Shown here one piece after another: positions 51,749 to 60,364 of a stretch of DNA of 64,000 nucleotides. Position numbers and translations under genes: made by a program. This DNA comes from Streptomyces sp. TRM68367 (GTDB lineage Bacteria; Actinomycetota; Actinomycetes; Streptomycetales; Streptomycetaceae), in contig NZ_JACTVI010000026.1 of the NCBI RefSeq assembly GCF_014495685.1, forward strand, positions 30,979 to 94,978. The letters are read 5' to 3'. A model generated the notes under the pieces. The model was not told the origin of the DNA. It ran no database searches and worked only from the letters and a program-made list of their open reading frames with translations. How positions within the stretch are numbered: position 1 is the stretch's first letter; the number at the start of each line of letters is the position of its first letter.

Positions 51749-52912
51749 TCACCCCACCCGGCGCAAAGCCTCCGTCACCGCTTCCAGATCGCCGTCCGAC
51801 GCCAGCCCGGCGTGGTACAGCCGCAGCTGCGTGGCGCCGAGGTCGCGCGCACGTACGGCGTCCGCGGCGAGCGTTCCGGGGCTGCCGCCCATACCGGAGA
51901 CGACGGGGAAGTTGGCGGCGATCACGGCGTCCTCCCGTGCCTGCGCAAAGGGCTTCAGCAGTCCCGGGCCACCGGCGCAGGGCACGACCACGCCGTCCGC
52001 GACGGAAAGGATGTGCGCGGGGTCGACGCCGGGGTTGGCGCCGACGTGGTACGACACCGGGTCCGCGTGCAGCAGCACCTGGAAGCCGTCGGGTGCCGCG
52101 GCACGCACGGCCGTGACCGCCGCCTCCTGGAGCGTACGGGCCGTTTCGTCGCGCCACGCGCGCGTGGCGGCCGCCGTCGGCTCCCCGAGGAGCTTCTCGA
52201 CGCCCGCCCAGCCCCCGTCGGAGGGCGCCCCCTGCCACACCGGCTCCAGCGCGGCCCGTACGGCGGCGGCCAGCTCGTCGGCGTCGAGACCCTGCGCGCC
52301 GTACCCCTCCCGGCAGGCGGGGCAGAAGCACAGCGCCATCAGGTACTGCCCGGCGTCCCCGAGACCGACCCCGCCGGTCTTGTCGTGGGCGTGCAGATGC
52401 GTCAGGCCGTACCAACCCAGGGACTCCAGCTCGGTGCCGCGCGCTCCGGGCCGTACGGCCGCCTCCGCCGCCAGGCCGGTCAGGTACGCGCGCGTGGCGG
52501 GCTGCGCGATGCACGGCGCCCACGGGTAGCGGTCGCCGTAGGCGTTGACGACCGAGGTGTCCGGGTGCTCGCCGCCCAGGCGGGAGTTGTGCGCGAGCAC
52601 CACCCAGGTGTGCACCTCCAGGCCCGCGTCCGCGAGGGCCGCGGCGGCCTCGCCGAAGGCGTCGCCGGGTGCCCAGTCGCCGGCCGGGTAGGGGCGCAGT
52701 TCCCGGCCCGCCCAGCGGTCGTCCATGGGGTACAGCACGGCGGCGTGCTCGGCGGTGACGATGCGGTGGCGCGGGTGGCGGGGGGTGAGCGCGCGCGTGG
52801 AGTGGTAGGCGGCGGCCAGCGTCACCTGTGCCACGCCCAGTGCGGCGATCCGTGCGGGTGCCTCCGGGTCACCGATGACGTCCCAGGGATAGACGAACGT
52901 CGACGCCTTCAC
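51749..52912 (-). CDS. Conserved hypothetical protein, TIM-barrel glycosidase-like
   Basis: 387 residues from a GTG overlapping the stop of the DHDPS-like gene. The protein looks like a TIM barrel: VKASTFVYPWDVIGDPEAPA, GLEVHTWVVLAHNSRLGGEH, GWYGLTHLHAHDKTGG, and the motif ALCFCPACREGYGAQGLDAD, with a Cys-x-Cys-x-x-Cys arrangement. The end resembles a barrel closing strand (QLRLYHAGLASDGDLEAVTE). Related proteins sit in sugar-acid loci without assigned function. I do not assign a reaction. Coupling to a keto-deoxy-glucarate dehydratase-like gene suggests a role in sugar-acid metabolism. Confidence 0.7.
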   Translation of the reverse strand: MKASTFVYPWDVIGDPEAPARIAALGVAQVTLAAAYHSTRALTPRHPRHRIVTAEHAAVLYPMDDRWAGRELRPYPAGDWAPGDAFGEAAAALADAGLEVHTWVVLAHNSRLGGEHPDTSVVNAYGDRYPWAPCIAQPATRAYLTGLAAEAAVRPGARGTELESLGWYGLTHLHAHDKTGGVGLGDAGQYLMALCFCPACREGYGAQGLDADELAAAVRAALEPVWQGAPSDGGWAGVEKLLGEPTAAATRAWRDETARTLQEAAVTAVRAAAPDGFQVLLHADPVSYHVGANPGVDPAHILSVADGVVVPCAGGPGLLKPFAQAREDAVIAANFPVVSGMGGSPGTLAADAVRARDLGATQLRLYHAGLASDGDLEAVTEALRRVG

Positions 52913-53874
52913 TTGTCCTCCTCCAACAGCGCATACCCACGCTCGATCACCTGAGCGAGCTGCTTGACATGATCCTCGCTCGGCTCGTGCAGCGGTGCGC
53001 GCACCTCCCCCACATCGAGCCCGCGCAGCCGTACGCCGGCCTTGACGAGGGCGACGGCGTAGCCGCGGCCCTGCGCGCGCAGCTCGACGAACGGCCGGTA
53101 GAAGCCGTCCAGCAGGCGGTGCGTGGTGGTGTCGTCGCCGGTCTTGAGGGCCTCGTAGAAGGCGAGGGCGATCTCGGGGGCGAAGCAGAACACGGCGGAG
53201 GAGTAGAGGGTGACGCCGAGGGCGTGGTAGGCGAGCTGGGTCTGCTCGGCGGTGGGCAGGCCGTTGAAGTACAGGAAGTCGCCGTCGGTCCCGGTGCGTA
53301 CGGCGCTGATGATGCGCTGCATGAGGTCGAGGTCGCCGAGCCCGTCCTTGAGGCCGATGATCCCGTCCGTGCGGGCCAGCTCGGCCACGGTCTCGGGGGT
53401 GAACACGGCGTTGTCGCGCTGGTAGACGATCACGGGCAGGCCGGTCGCGGCGGCCACCTCCCGGTAGTGCCGTACCAGCCCCTCCTGCCCGGCGACGACG
53501 AGGTACGGCGGCATGGCGAGCAACCCGTCGGCGCCTGCCTCGTCGGCGAGGCGCGCGTAGCGCACGGCGAGCGCGGTGCCGTATCCGGCGCCCGCGATCA
53601 CCGGCACCCGTCCGGCGGTCTCCTCGACGGCCACCCGGACGCAGTCCTGGAACTCCTCGGGCGCGAGCGCGTGGAACTCGCCGGTGCCGCAGCAGGCGAA
53701 CACGGCGGCGGCCCCCGCCTCGACCCCGCGGCGCACATGGGTGCGGTACACGTCCAGGTCGACCGCGCCGTCCGGGCCGTACGCCGTGACGGGGAAGAAC
53801 AGCGGCCCGCTGGGGATGCTGAGCCGAGCGGCGAGAGGGGCTGACGTCACGGGCGCTCCCGGTTCCATATTCAT
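52909..53874 (-). CDS. kdgD: 5-dehydro-4-deoxyglucarate dehydratase-like protein (DHDPS superfamily)
   Basis: The 321-residue TIM-barrel enzyme has the SGPLFFPVTAYGPDGAVDLD start, ACCGTGEFHALAPEEFQDCV, PVIAGAGYGTALAVRYARLA and the Schiff-base Lys in TDGIIGLKDGLGDLDLMQRI. The GPLFFPVT form and C-terminal PSEDHVKQLAQVIERGYALL resemble KdgD. KdgD dehydrates and decarboxylates 5-keto-4-deoxyglucarate to 2-oxoglutarate semialdehyde. It lies divergently from uronate dehydrogenase, consistent with galacturonate oxidation. A GTG at 53850 with GGGAG upstream is an alternative start. Confidence 0.82.
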   Translation of the reverse strand: MNMEPGAPVTSAPLAARLSIPSGPLFFPVTAYGPDGAVDLDVYRTHVRRGVEAGAAAVFACCGTGEFHALAPEEFQDCVRVAVEETAGRVPVIAGAGYGTALAVRYARLADEAGADGLLAMPPYLVVAGQEGLVRHYREVAAATGLPVIVYQRDNAVFTPETVAELARTDGIIGLKDGLGDLDLMQRIISAVRTGTDGDFLYFNGLPTAEQTQLAYHALGVTLYSSAVFCFAPEIALAFYEALKTGDDTTTHRLLDGFYRPFVELRAQGRGYAVALVKAGVRLRGLDVGEVRAPLHEPSEDHVKQLAQVIERGYALLEEDK

Positions 53875-53981
53875 GATCTGCGTCTACATTTCTGAACGCC
53901 CTCACGCTAAAGGCCTGCATTAAGGCGGGTCAAGCGCACCGGGGCGCATCTCGCCAGCGGATTCCCGCTTCCGCGGCACAC

Positions 53982-54011
53982 TTGACGCACCACACTCCGG
54001 CTCCATAGCGT
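53982..54011 (+). promoter_or_regulatory. Promoter of the uronate dehydrogenase gene
   Basis: TTGACG (53982-53987) and TAGCGT (54006-54011) are separated by 18 bp, a good match to the Streptomyces vegetative pattern TTGACN-N16-18-TAGRRT. It lies 60 bp upstream of the udh start in the divergent region with the kdgD-like gene. Confidence 0.65.
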
Positions 54012-54073
54012 GTCCACGAATATGAATGCCGTGCGCCCACCTGCACGGTTGCTGGATTCAAGGAGACCCGAGG

Positions 54074-54883
54074 ATGCCCGCTCCCCGCACCGTTCTGCTC
54101 ACCGGCGCCGCCGGCGGGCTCGGCACCCTGATGCGGGACCTGCTCCCCGACCACGGCTACGAGCTGCGGCTGCTCGACCTGCGCCCGGTCGAGGGAGAGC
54201 CGGACGCGATCGCCGCGGACCTCACCGACAAGGACGCCGTGCGCGAGGCCGTGCGGGGCGTCGACGCGATCATCCACCTCGCGGGCATCTCCCTGGAAGC
54301 CCCGTTCGAGAAGATCCTCAAGGCGAACATCGAGGGCACCTACAACCTGTACGAGGCCGCCCGCGAGGAGGGCATCGAGCGCATCGTCTTCGCCTCCTCC
54401 AACCACGCCGTCGGCTACACCCCGCGCCCACAGGGCGACGAACCGCTCATCCCCATCGACACCCCGCGCCGCCCGGACACCTTCTACGGCCTGTCCAAGT
54501 CCTTCGGTGAGGACCTCGCCCAGCTCTACTGGGACAAGTACGGTCTGGAGACCGTCTCCGTGCGCATCGGCTCCTGCTTCCCCGAGCCCACCAGCGTGCG
54601 CATGCTCTCGGTGTGGATGAGCCCCGCCGACGGCGCCCGCCTCTTCCACGCTGCCCTGACCGCCGAGCACGTCGGCCACACCGTCGTCTACGGCTCCTCC
54701 GCCAACACCCGGCTGTGGTGGGACCTCACGACCGCGCGATCCCTCGGCTACGAGCCGCAGGACGACTCCGAGCCGTACGCCGAGAAGCTGATCGCCGAGC
54801 AGGGCGAGCTGGATCCGGAGAACGAGGCGCACGCCTACGTGGGCGGCCACTTCGTCACCGACCCGCCGATCTGGCCGTACTGA
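54074..54883 (+). CDS. udh: Uronate dehydrogenase (NAD-dependent, SDR epimerase-like)
   Basis: 269 residues from the ATG at 54074, preceded by AAGGAG. The extended SDR pattern is LLTGAAGGLGTLMRDLLPDH (NAD loop), VDAIIHLAGISLEAPFEKIL, IVFASSNHAVGYTPRPQGDE and RPDTFYGLSKSFGEDLAQLY with the Tyr-x-x-x-Lys pair. The HAVGYTPR stretch and the short length match uronate dehydrogenases. These oxidise D-galacturonate or D-glucuronate to the aldarolactone. It links extracellular pectin cleavage to the aldarate branch ending in 2-oxoglutarate. Confidence 0.88.
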   Translation: MPAPRTVLLTGAAGGLGTLMRDLLPDHGYELRLLDLRPVEGEPDAIAADLTDKDAVREAVRGVDAIIHLAGISLEAPFEKILKANIEGTYNLYEAAREEGIERIVFASSNHAVGYTPRPQGDEPLIPIDTPRRPDTFYGLSKSFGEDLAQLYWDKYGLETVSVRIGSCFPEPTSVRMLSVWMSPADGARLFHAALTAEHVGHTVVYGSSANTRLWWDLTTARSLGYEPQDDSEPYAEKLIAEQGELDPENEAHAYVGGHFVTDPPIWPY

Positions 54884-55224
54884 CCTCGCCCTGACGTACC
54901 GCGACGGAGGAAAACGGCCGTCGCCGTACCGCGACGGCGCCACAACAGCCGCACCGATGCGGCGGAAAACCGACTCCCGCGGGGGCGGGCGGGCACCGAA
55001 CGGGCCCGCCCGCTCCCGTATTCGGGCACGGCCACTGCCCGGTGCACGCCTCCGGCCTGCGACCGCCCAGGTCCGCAGCGGGCGCGCGCCCCGTCGAACG
55101 GGCACAAGCGGGCACCATCGATCCCGCAACAGACCTGGTCAGTGCCGCGCCCCCGCTGTAGAACTTCCTCCATGGGCCCCACCGGGCCCGAACGGGCAAC
55201 GAGGCCGGGAAGGAGGCGTCGGCG
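54884..55224. other. 341-bp intergenic region with two hairpins
   Basis: GCCGTCGC (54917-54924) pairs with GCGACGGC (54931-54938), and GCGGGCGGGC (54985-54994) pairs with GCCCGCCCGC (55004-55013). Both are plausible terminators for udh. CGTACCGCGACGG occurs twice (about 54895 and 54925). The remainder up to the DeoR gene shows no coding signal. The DeoR ribosome site AAGGAGG lies at about 55210. Confidence 0.5.
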
Positions 55225-56004
55225 ATGGCGTCGGACACCGCGAGGACGGCGGAAGAACGCCAGCGCGAGATCGTGCAGCTCGCCCGCGCCACCGGCGCGG
55301 TCGACGTCACCGCGCTCGCCGCCCGGCTGGGCGTGGCCAAGGAGACCGTACGGCGGGATCTGCGCGCCCTGGAGGACCACGGCCTGGTCCGCCGCACCCA
55401 CGGCGGCGCCTACCCCGTGGAGAGCGCCGCCTTCGAGACCACGCTCGCCTTCCGCGCCACCAGCCACGTGCCCGAGAAGCGCCGGATCGCCGCAGCGGCG
55501 GCCGAGTTGCTCGGGGACGCCGAGACGGTCTTCGTCGACGAGGGCTTCACCCCGCAGCTCATCGCCGAGGCACTCCCCCGCGACCGGACGCTGACCGTGG
55601 TCACCGCGTCCCTGCCGGTGGCCGGCGCGCTCGCCGAGGCCGAGCACACCACCGTGCTGCTGCTCGGCGGCCGGGTCCGCCCCGGCACGCTCGCCACCGT
55701 CGACCACTGGACGACGAAGATGCTGGCCGGCTTCGTCATCGACCTGGCCTACGTCGGTGCCAACGGCATCTCCCGCGAACACGGCCTGACCACGCCCGAC
55801 CCGGCAGTCAGCGAGGTCAAGACGCAGGCCGTCCGGGCCGCGCGCCGTGCGGTGTTCACGGGCGCCCACAACAAGTTCGGGGCGGTCAGCTTCTGCCGGT
55901 TCGCCGAGGTCGGCGCGCTGGAGACGATCGTCACGAGCACCCTGCTCCCGGCGGCCGAAGCCCACCGCTATTCATTGCTGGGGCCGCAGGTCATCCGGGT
56001 CTGA
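55225..56004 (+). CDS. DeoR-family transcriptional regulator
   Basis: The 259-residue regulator has the N-terminal DeoR helix-turn-helix: ERQREIVQLARATGAVDVTA and LAARLGVAKETVRRDLRALE, then HGLVRRTHGGAYPVES. The sugar-phosphate-isomerase-like effector domain shows RIAAAAAELLGDAETVFVDE, LLLGGRVRPGTLATVDHWTT and AVFTGAHNKFGAVSFCRF. It immediately precedes a polyol-type ABC transporter and dehydrogenase operon and probably represses it in response to a phosphorylated sugar or polyol. Confidence 0.92.
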   Translation: MASDTARTAEERQREIVQLARATGAVDVTALAARLGVAKETVRRDLRALEDHGLVRRTHGGAYPVESAAFETTLAFRATSHVPEKRRIAAAAAELLGDAETVFVDEGFTPQLIAEALPRDRTLTVVTASLPVAGALAEAEHTTVLLLGGRVRPGTLATVDHWTTKMLAGFVIDLAYVGANGISREHGLTTPDPAVSEVKTQAVRAARRAVFTGAHNKFGAVSFCRFAEVGALETIVTSTLLPAAEAHRYSLLGPQVIRV

Positions 56005-56035
56005 AGATCAAACTCCCGGTCTGAAAAACAAACTC
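55998..56035. promoter_or_regulatory. 20-bp-period direct repeats, candidate DeoR operator
   Basis: GGTCTGAAGATCAAACTC (55998-56015) and GGTCTGAAAAACAAACTC (56018-56035) match at 16 of 18 positions with starts 20 bp apart, about two helical turns. They overlap the DeoR stop and lie about 75 bp before the binding-protein gene. This is the expected layout for tandem regulator binding. Confidence 0.55.
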
Positions 56036-56110
56036 ACCCCCAGGCCCCACCCACACCCTTTGACGCCCCGTATTTCCTCATACGTCCCCCATCACGTCCA
56101 GGAGCGATCC

Positions 56111-57481
56111 ATGCGAACCCAGAGCCGACGACGACCGCCGCGAGCCACGCTCGCCGCGGCCGCCGCAGGGACGCTGCTCGCCCCGCTGCTCTCCGGCTGC
56201 TGGGTCGGGGCGGGCGGGGCAGGATCCGGCGGCAACGCCATCAATGTCCTCATGGTCAACAACCCCCAGATGGTCGAACTGCAGAAGCTCGCCCCTCGCT
56301 TCACCGAAGAGACCGGCATCAAGGTCAACTTCACCGTCCTGCCCGAGAACGACGTCCGCGACAAGATCAGCCAGGACTTCGCCAACCAGGCCGGCCAGTA
56401 CGACGTGGCCACGCTGTCCAACTACGAGATACCGATCTACGCCCGCAACGGCTGGCTGCACGAGATGAACTCCTACGTCGCCAAGGACCCGGCGTACGAC
56501 GAACAGGACATCCTCAAGCCGATGCGCGAGTCGCTGACCGCCGAGGACGGCAAGCTCTACGGCCAGCCCTTCTACGGCGAGTCGTCCTTCCTCATGTACC
56601 GCAAGGACGTGTTCGCCAAGGAAGGCCTGACGATGCCCGCCCACCCCACCTGGCAGCAGGTCGCCGACCTGGCCGCCAAGGTCGACGGGGCCGAGCCCGG
56701 CATGAAGGGCATCTGCCTGCGCGGCCTGCCCGGCTGGGGGGAGCTGATGGCACCGCTGACCACGGTCGTGAACACCTTCGGCGGCACCTGGTTCGACAAG
56801 GACTGGAAGGCACGGCTCAACTCCCCCGAGTTCGAGAAGGCGACGAAGTTCTATGTCGACCTGGTCCGCGAGCACGGCGAGTCCGGCGCCGCCCAGTCCG
56901 GCTTCGCCGAGTGCCTGAACAACATGACCCAGGGCAAGGTCGCCATGTGGTACGACGCCACATCGGCGGCCGGCTCCCTGGAGGCGGCCGACTCCCCGGT
57001 CAGGGGCAAGCTCGGCTACGCCCCCGCCCCTGTCGAGAAGACCAAGTCCTCCGGCTGGCTCTACACCTGGGCCTGGGGCATCCAGGACGCCTCCCGCAAC
57101 CCCGACAAGGCCTGGAAGTTCGTCTCCTGGGCGTCCAGCAAGCAGTACGAGCAACTGGTCGGCGACCAGATCGGCTGGTCCAACGTCCCGGCCGGCAAGC
57201 GCGCGTCGACGTACACGAACCCCGCCTACCGCAAGGAGGCCGCCGCCTTCCAGGAGATGACCAAGGAGGCCATCGAGGGCGCCCGGCCGAACGACCCGGG
57301 GGTGCAGCCGCGCCCCGCGCCCGGCATCCAGTTCGTCGGCATCCCCGAGTTCACCGACCTCGGCACCAAGGTCTCGCAGGAGATCAGCGCGGCCATCGCC
57401 GGACGCCAGTCCGTCGACTCGGCCCTGAGGAAGTCGCAAGCGCTGGCCGAGAAGATCTCCGAGGAGTACGAGGGACGATGA
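56111..57481 (+). CDS. Polyol/sugar ABC transporter substrate-binding lipoprotein
   Basis: 456 residues from the ATG at 56111 with GGAGCG upstream. The signal has a Pro/Arg-rich N-terminus and lipobox LLSGC. The sequence pattern NAINVLMVNNPQMVELQKLA and NFTVLPENDVRDKISQDFAN, then QYDVATLSNYEIPIYARNGW, is that of the sorbitol/mannitol-type SBP1 group (SmoE-like). The gene runs without a gap into two permeases and a zinc dehydrogenase, so the ligand is probably a polyol such as arabitol, sorbitol or mannitol (inference). Confidence 0.9.
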   Translation: MRTQSRRRPPRATLAAAAAGTLLAPLLSGCWVGAGGAGSGGNAINVLMVNNPQMVELQKLAPRFTEETGIKVNFTVLPENDVRDKISQDFANQAGQYDVATLSNYEIPIYARNGWLHEMNSYVAKDPAYDEQDILKPMRESLTAEDGKLYGQPFYGESSFLMYRKDVFAKEGLTMPAHPTWQQVADLAAKVDGAEPGMKGICLRGLPGWGELMAPLTTVVNTFGGTWFDKDWKARLNSPEFEKATKFYVDLVREHGESGAAQSGFAECLNNMTQGKVAMWYDATSAAGSLEAADSPVRGKLGYAPAPVEKTKSSGWLYTWAWGIQDASRNPDKAWKFVSWASSKQYEQLVGDQIGWSNVPAGKRASTYTNPAYRKEAAAFQEMTKEAIEGARPNDPGVQPRPAPGIQFVGIPEFTDLGTKVSQEISAAIAGRQSVDSALRKSQALAEKISEEYEGR

Positions 57482-58416
57482 CCGCGACAACGACGGCCCC
57501 CGTGGCCGCACCTCCCGTGCGGAGGACCCACCAGCCCTCGGCCCGGCTGCGCGCCTGGGCCACCCGGGCCCCGCTCCTCCCCGCCCTGATCTTCATGATC
57601 GTCGTCACTCAGCTGCCCTTCGTGGCCACGCTGGTGATCTCCTTCTTCGACTGGAACTCCCTCTACCCCGACGCCCGCCACTTCACGGGCATCGACAACT
57701 ACCGCGAGGTGCTGACCGACGCGGACCTGCGCCAGTCGGTGTGGACGACCGTCCTGCTGACGGTCGGGGTGGTCCTGGCCAGCCTGGTCATCGGCCTGCT
57801 CCTGGCCCTGCTCCTGGACCGCAAGTTCCGTGGCCGGGGCCTGGTCCGCACTCTGCTGATCGCCCCCTTCCTCGTGGTCCCGGTGGCGGCGGCACTGCTG
57901 TGGAAGCACGTCCTCTACAACCCCGAATACGGCCTGTTCAACGGCCTGTTGCACTACATCGGCGGACCGCAGCCGGACTGGATCTCGGGCGCCCCGCTGC
58001 TCGCGGTCGAGGCCGCACTGGTCTGGCAGTGGACGCCGTTCATGATGCTGATCCTGCTCGCCGGCCTGCAGAGCCGGGACCACGAGCAGATCGAGGCGGC
58101 CCGCGTCGACGGCGCCGGCGACTGGCAGGTCTTCCGCTACCTGACGCTCCCGCACCTGCGCCGCTACCTCGAACTCGGCGCCCTGCTCGGCTCGATCTAC
58201 ATCGTCCAGAACTTCGACGCGGTCTTCACGATCACGTCCGGCGGCCTCGGCACCGCCAACCTCCCCTACACCGTCTACCAGAGCTTCTACCAGGCCCACG
58301 AGAACGGCCTCGCCTCGGCCGCGGGCGTCCTGGTCGTCATCGGCTCGATCATCATCGCGATCTTCGCCCTGCGCGTGGTGTCGTCCCTGTTCCGCGAGGA
58401 GGTGTCCCGCGCATGA
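57478..58416 (+). CDS. Polyol ABC transporter permease 1
   Basis: 312 residues from an ATG overlapping the binding-protein stop. Membrane segments begin PLLPALIFMIVVTQLPFVAT. The ATPase-contact loop is EAARVDGAGDWQVFRYLTLP. FDWNSLYPDARHFTGIDNYR is typical of the SmoF/MtlF-like family. It overlaps the next permease by ATGA. Confidence 0.93.
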   Translation: MTATTTAPVAAPPVRRTHQPSARLRAWATRAPLLPALIFMIVVTQLPFVATLVISFFDWNSLYPDARHFTGIDNYREVLTDADLRQSVWTTVLLTVGVVLASLVIGLLLALLLDRKFRGRGLVRTLLIAPFLVVPVAAALLWKHVLYNPEYGLFNGLLHYIGGPQPDWISGAPLLAVEAALVWQWTPFMMLILLAGLQSRDHEQIEAARVDGAGDWQVFRYLTLPHLRRYLELGALLGSIYIVQNFDAVFTITSGGLGTANLPYTVYQSFYQAHENGLASAAGVLVVIGSIIIAIFALRVVSSLFREEVSRA

Positions 58417-59261
58417 GCACCATCGCCGTACGAGTCCGCGGTCGTCGCAAGGGTGCGGGCCTGGGCCTGGTGGCCTGGCTGCTCGGGATCCTGTTCTTCC
58501 TGCCCATCGCATGGATGGCGCTGACCTCCTTCCACTCGGAGGCGGACGCGGCGACCAACCCGCCCTCCTTCGGGGCCGCCCTGACACTGGACGGCTACCG
58601 CGAGTTCTTCGGCGCGGGCGGCGGCGCGAGCCCCTGGCCGTCCCTGATCAACTCGATGGTGGCCTCGGTGGCGTCGACGCTGCTCGTGCTGCTGTTGGCC
58701 CTCCCGGCGGCGTACGCACTGTCGATCAACCGGGTCCGCAAATGGACGGACGTCCTGTTCTTCTTCCTGTCGACGAAGATGCTGCCGGTGGTGGCCGGCC
58801 TGCTGCCGATCTACCTCTTCGCCAGGAACACCGGGATGCTGGACAACATCTGGCTGCTGGTCATCCTCTACACCTCCATGAACCTGCCGATCGCGGTGTG
58901 GATGATGCAGTCCTTCCTGGCCGAGATCCCGGTCGCGGTGATCGAGGCGGCACGCGTGGACGGGGCCAGGCTGCCCACGGTCCTCGCGCGCATCGTGGCC
59001 CCCATGGCCCTCCCGGGCATCGCGGCAACGGCCCTGATCTGCTTCATCTTCAGCTGGAACGAACTTCTCTTCGCCCGAGTACTCACCGGTGTGGTCGCGG
59101 AGACCGCCCCCGTCTTCCTGACCGGCTTCATCACCAGCCAGGGCCTGTTCCTGGCGAAGGTGTGCGCCGCGTCGCTCGTCATCTCCCTGCCGGTGCTCGC
59201 CGCGGGGTTCGCCGCCCAGGACAAACTCGTCCAGGGCCTGTCGCTGGGAGCCGTGAAATGA
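58413..59261 (+). CDS. Polyol ABC transporter permease 2
   Basis: 282 residues from the overlapping ATG. It shows GLVAWLLGILFFLPIAWMAL, the membrane stretch FFFLSTKMLPVVAGLLPIYL and the EAA loop EAARVDGARLPTVLARIVAP, as in SmoG/MtlG-like permeases. The stop overlaps the dehydrogenase start, so import and first oxidation are coupled. No ATPase gene follows. Confidence 0.93.
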   Translation: MSTIAVRVRGRRKGAGLGLVAWLLGILFFLPIAWMALTSFHSEADAATNPPSFGAALTLDGYREFFGAGGGASPWPSLINSMVASVASTLLVLLLALPAAYALSINRVRKWTDVLFFFLSTKMLPVVAGLLPIYLFARNTGMLDNIWLLVILYTSMNLPIAVWMMQSFLAEIPVAVIEAARVDGARLPTVLARIVAPMALPGIAATALICFIFSWNELLFARVLTGVVAETAPVFLTGFITSQGLFLAKVCAASLVISLPVLAAGFAAQDKLVQGLSLGAVK

Positions 59262-60247
59262 AGGCCGCCGTCATCGAGTCCGTGGGCAAGGCTGTCGTGT
59301 CCGAGGTCCCGGACCCGGCCCCGGGCCCCCGCGAGGTCGTCGTCGAGGTGGCAGCGTGCGGCCTGTGCGGCACGGATCTGCACATCCTCCAGGGCGAGTT
59401 CGCGCCGAAGCTCCCGATCGTCCCCGGGCACGAGTTCGCGGGCGAGGTGGTCGGCGTCGGCACCCGGGTCATGGAGCTGTCGGCCGGTGACCGGGTGGCG
59501 GTCGACCCGTCCCTGTACTGCTACGAGTGCCGCTACTGCCGAACCGGCCACAACAACCTCTGCGAACGCTGGGCGGCGATCGGCGTGACGACGGCGGGCG
59601 GCGCCGCCCGCTACGCGGTGGCCCCCGTGGCGAACTGCGTGAAGCTCCCGGACCACGTCCGCACCGAGGACGCCGCCCTGGTGGAACCCCTGTCCTGCGC
59701 GGTACGCGGCTACGACGTCCTCCAGTCCCGCCTCGGCGCCCACGTCCTGATCTACGGCTCCGGGACGATGGGCCTGATGATGCTGGAGCTGGCCAAGCGC
59801 ACGGGCGCCGCGAGCGTGGACGTGGTGGACATCAACCCCTCCCGCCTGGAAACCGCCCGCCGCCTGGGCGTCTCGGCATCGGCGGCCAACCCGGACGAAC
59901 TGGACCGCCCCCAGGGCTGGGACCTAGTGATCGACGCGACGGGCAACGCGGCGGCGATCCAGGACGGCCTGGAGAGGGTGGCGAAGGCGGGCACGTTCCT
60001 CCAGTTCGGCGTCGCCGACTACGCGACGCGCGTGACGATCGACCCGTACCGCATCTACAACCAGGAGATCACCATCACGGGTTCGATGGCGGTCCTGCAC
60101 AGCTTCGAACGGGCGGCGGAGCTCTTCGCGAACGGCGTCCTGAACCCCGACATCTTCATCAGCGACCGCATTCCACTGGACCGCTACCCCCAGGCACTGG
60201 ACCAGTTCGCGGCGGGGGTGGGCCGCAAGATCGTGGTGGTGCCGTAG
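59258..60247 (+). CDS. Zinc-dependent polyol/alcohol dehydrogenase (MDR superfamily)
   Basis: The 329-residue enzyme has the catalytic-zinc Cys in AACGLCGTDLHIL and the GHEFAGEVVGVG motif. The structural-zinc Cys lie in CYECRYCRTGHNNLCERW and the nucleotide fold in VLIYGSGTMGLMMLELAKRT. All four structural Cys are present. Relatives include sorbitol, arabitol and threonine dehydrogenases. Placed last in the DeoR-polyol transport operon, it probably oxidises the imported polyol to a ketose. Confidence 0.9.
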   Translation: MKAAVIESVGKAVVSEVPDPAPGPREVVVEVAACGLCGTDLHILQGEFAPKLPIVPGHEFAGEVVGVGTRVMELSAGDRVAVDPSLYCYECRYCRTGHNNLCERWAAIGVTTAGGAARYAVAPVANCVKLPDHVRTEDAALVEPLSCAVRGYDVLQSRLGAHVLIYGSGTMGLMMLELAKRTGAASVDVVDINPSRLETARRLGVSASAANPDELDRPQGWDLVIDATGNAAAIQDGLERVAKAGTFLQFGVADYATRVTIDPYRIYNQEITITGSMAVLHSFERAAELFANGVLNPDIFISDRIPLDRYPQALDQFAAGVGRKIVVVP

Positions 60248-60257
60248 GGGGTTTTCG

Positions 60258-60284
60258 CCGGCCTGTCAGGGCCGGTCAGGCCGG
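60258..60284 (+). terminator. Terminator of the polyol operon
   Basis: CCGGCCTG (60258-60265) pairs with CAGGCCGG (60277-60284), an 8-bp stem 11 bp after the dehydrogenase stop. Confidence 0.6.
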
Positions 60285-60364
60285 TTCGACGAGATCGGCC
60301 TGGCCTGCCGGCAGCCCCGCAACCGTATGCTGCGGTCGTGCCTGCGGACGGGAAGGTTCTTGCC

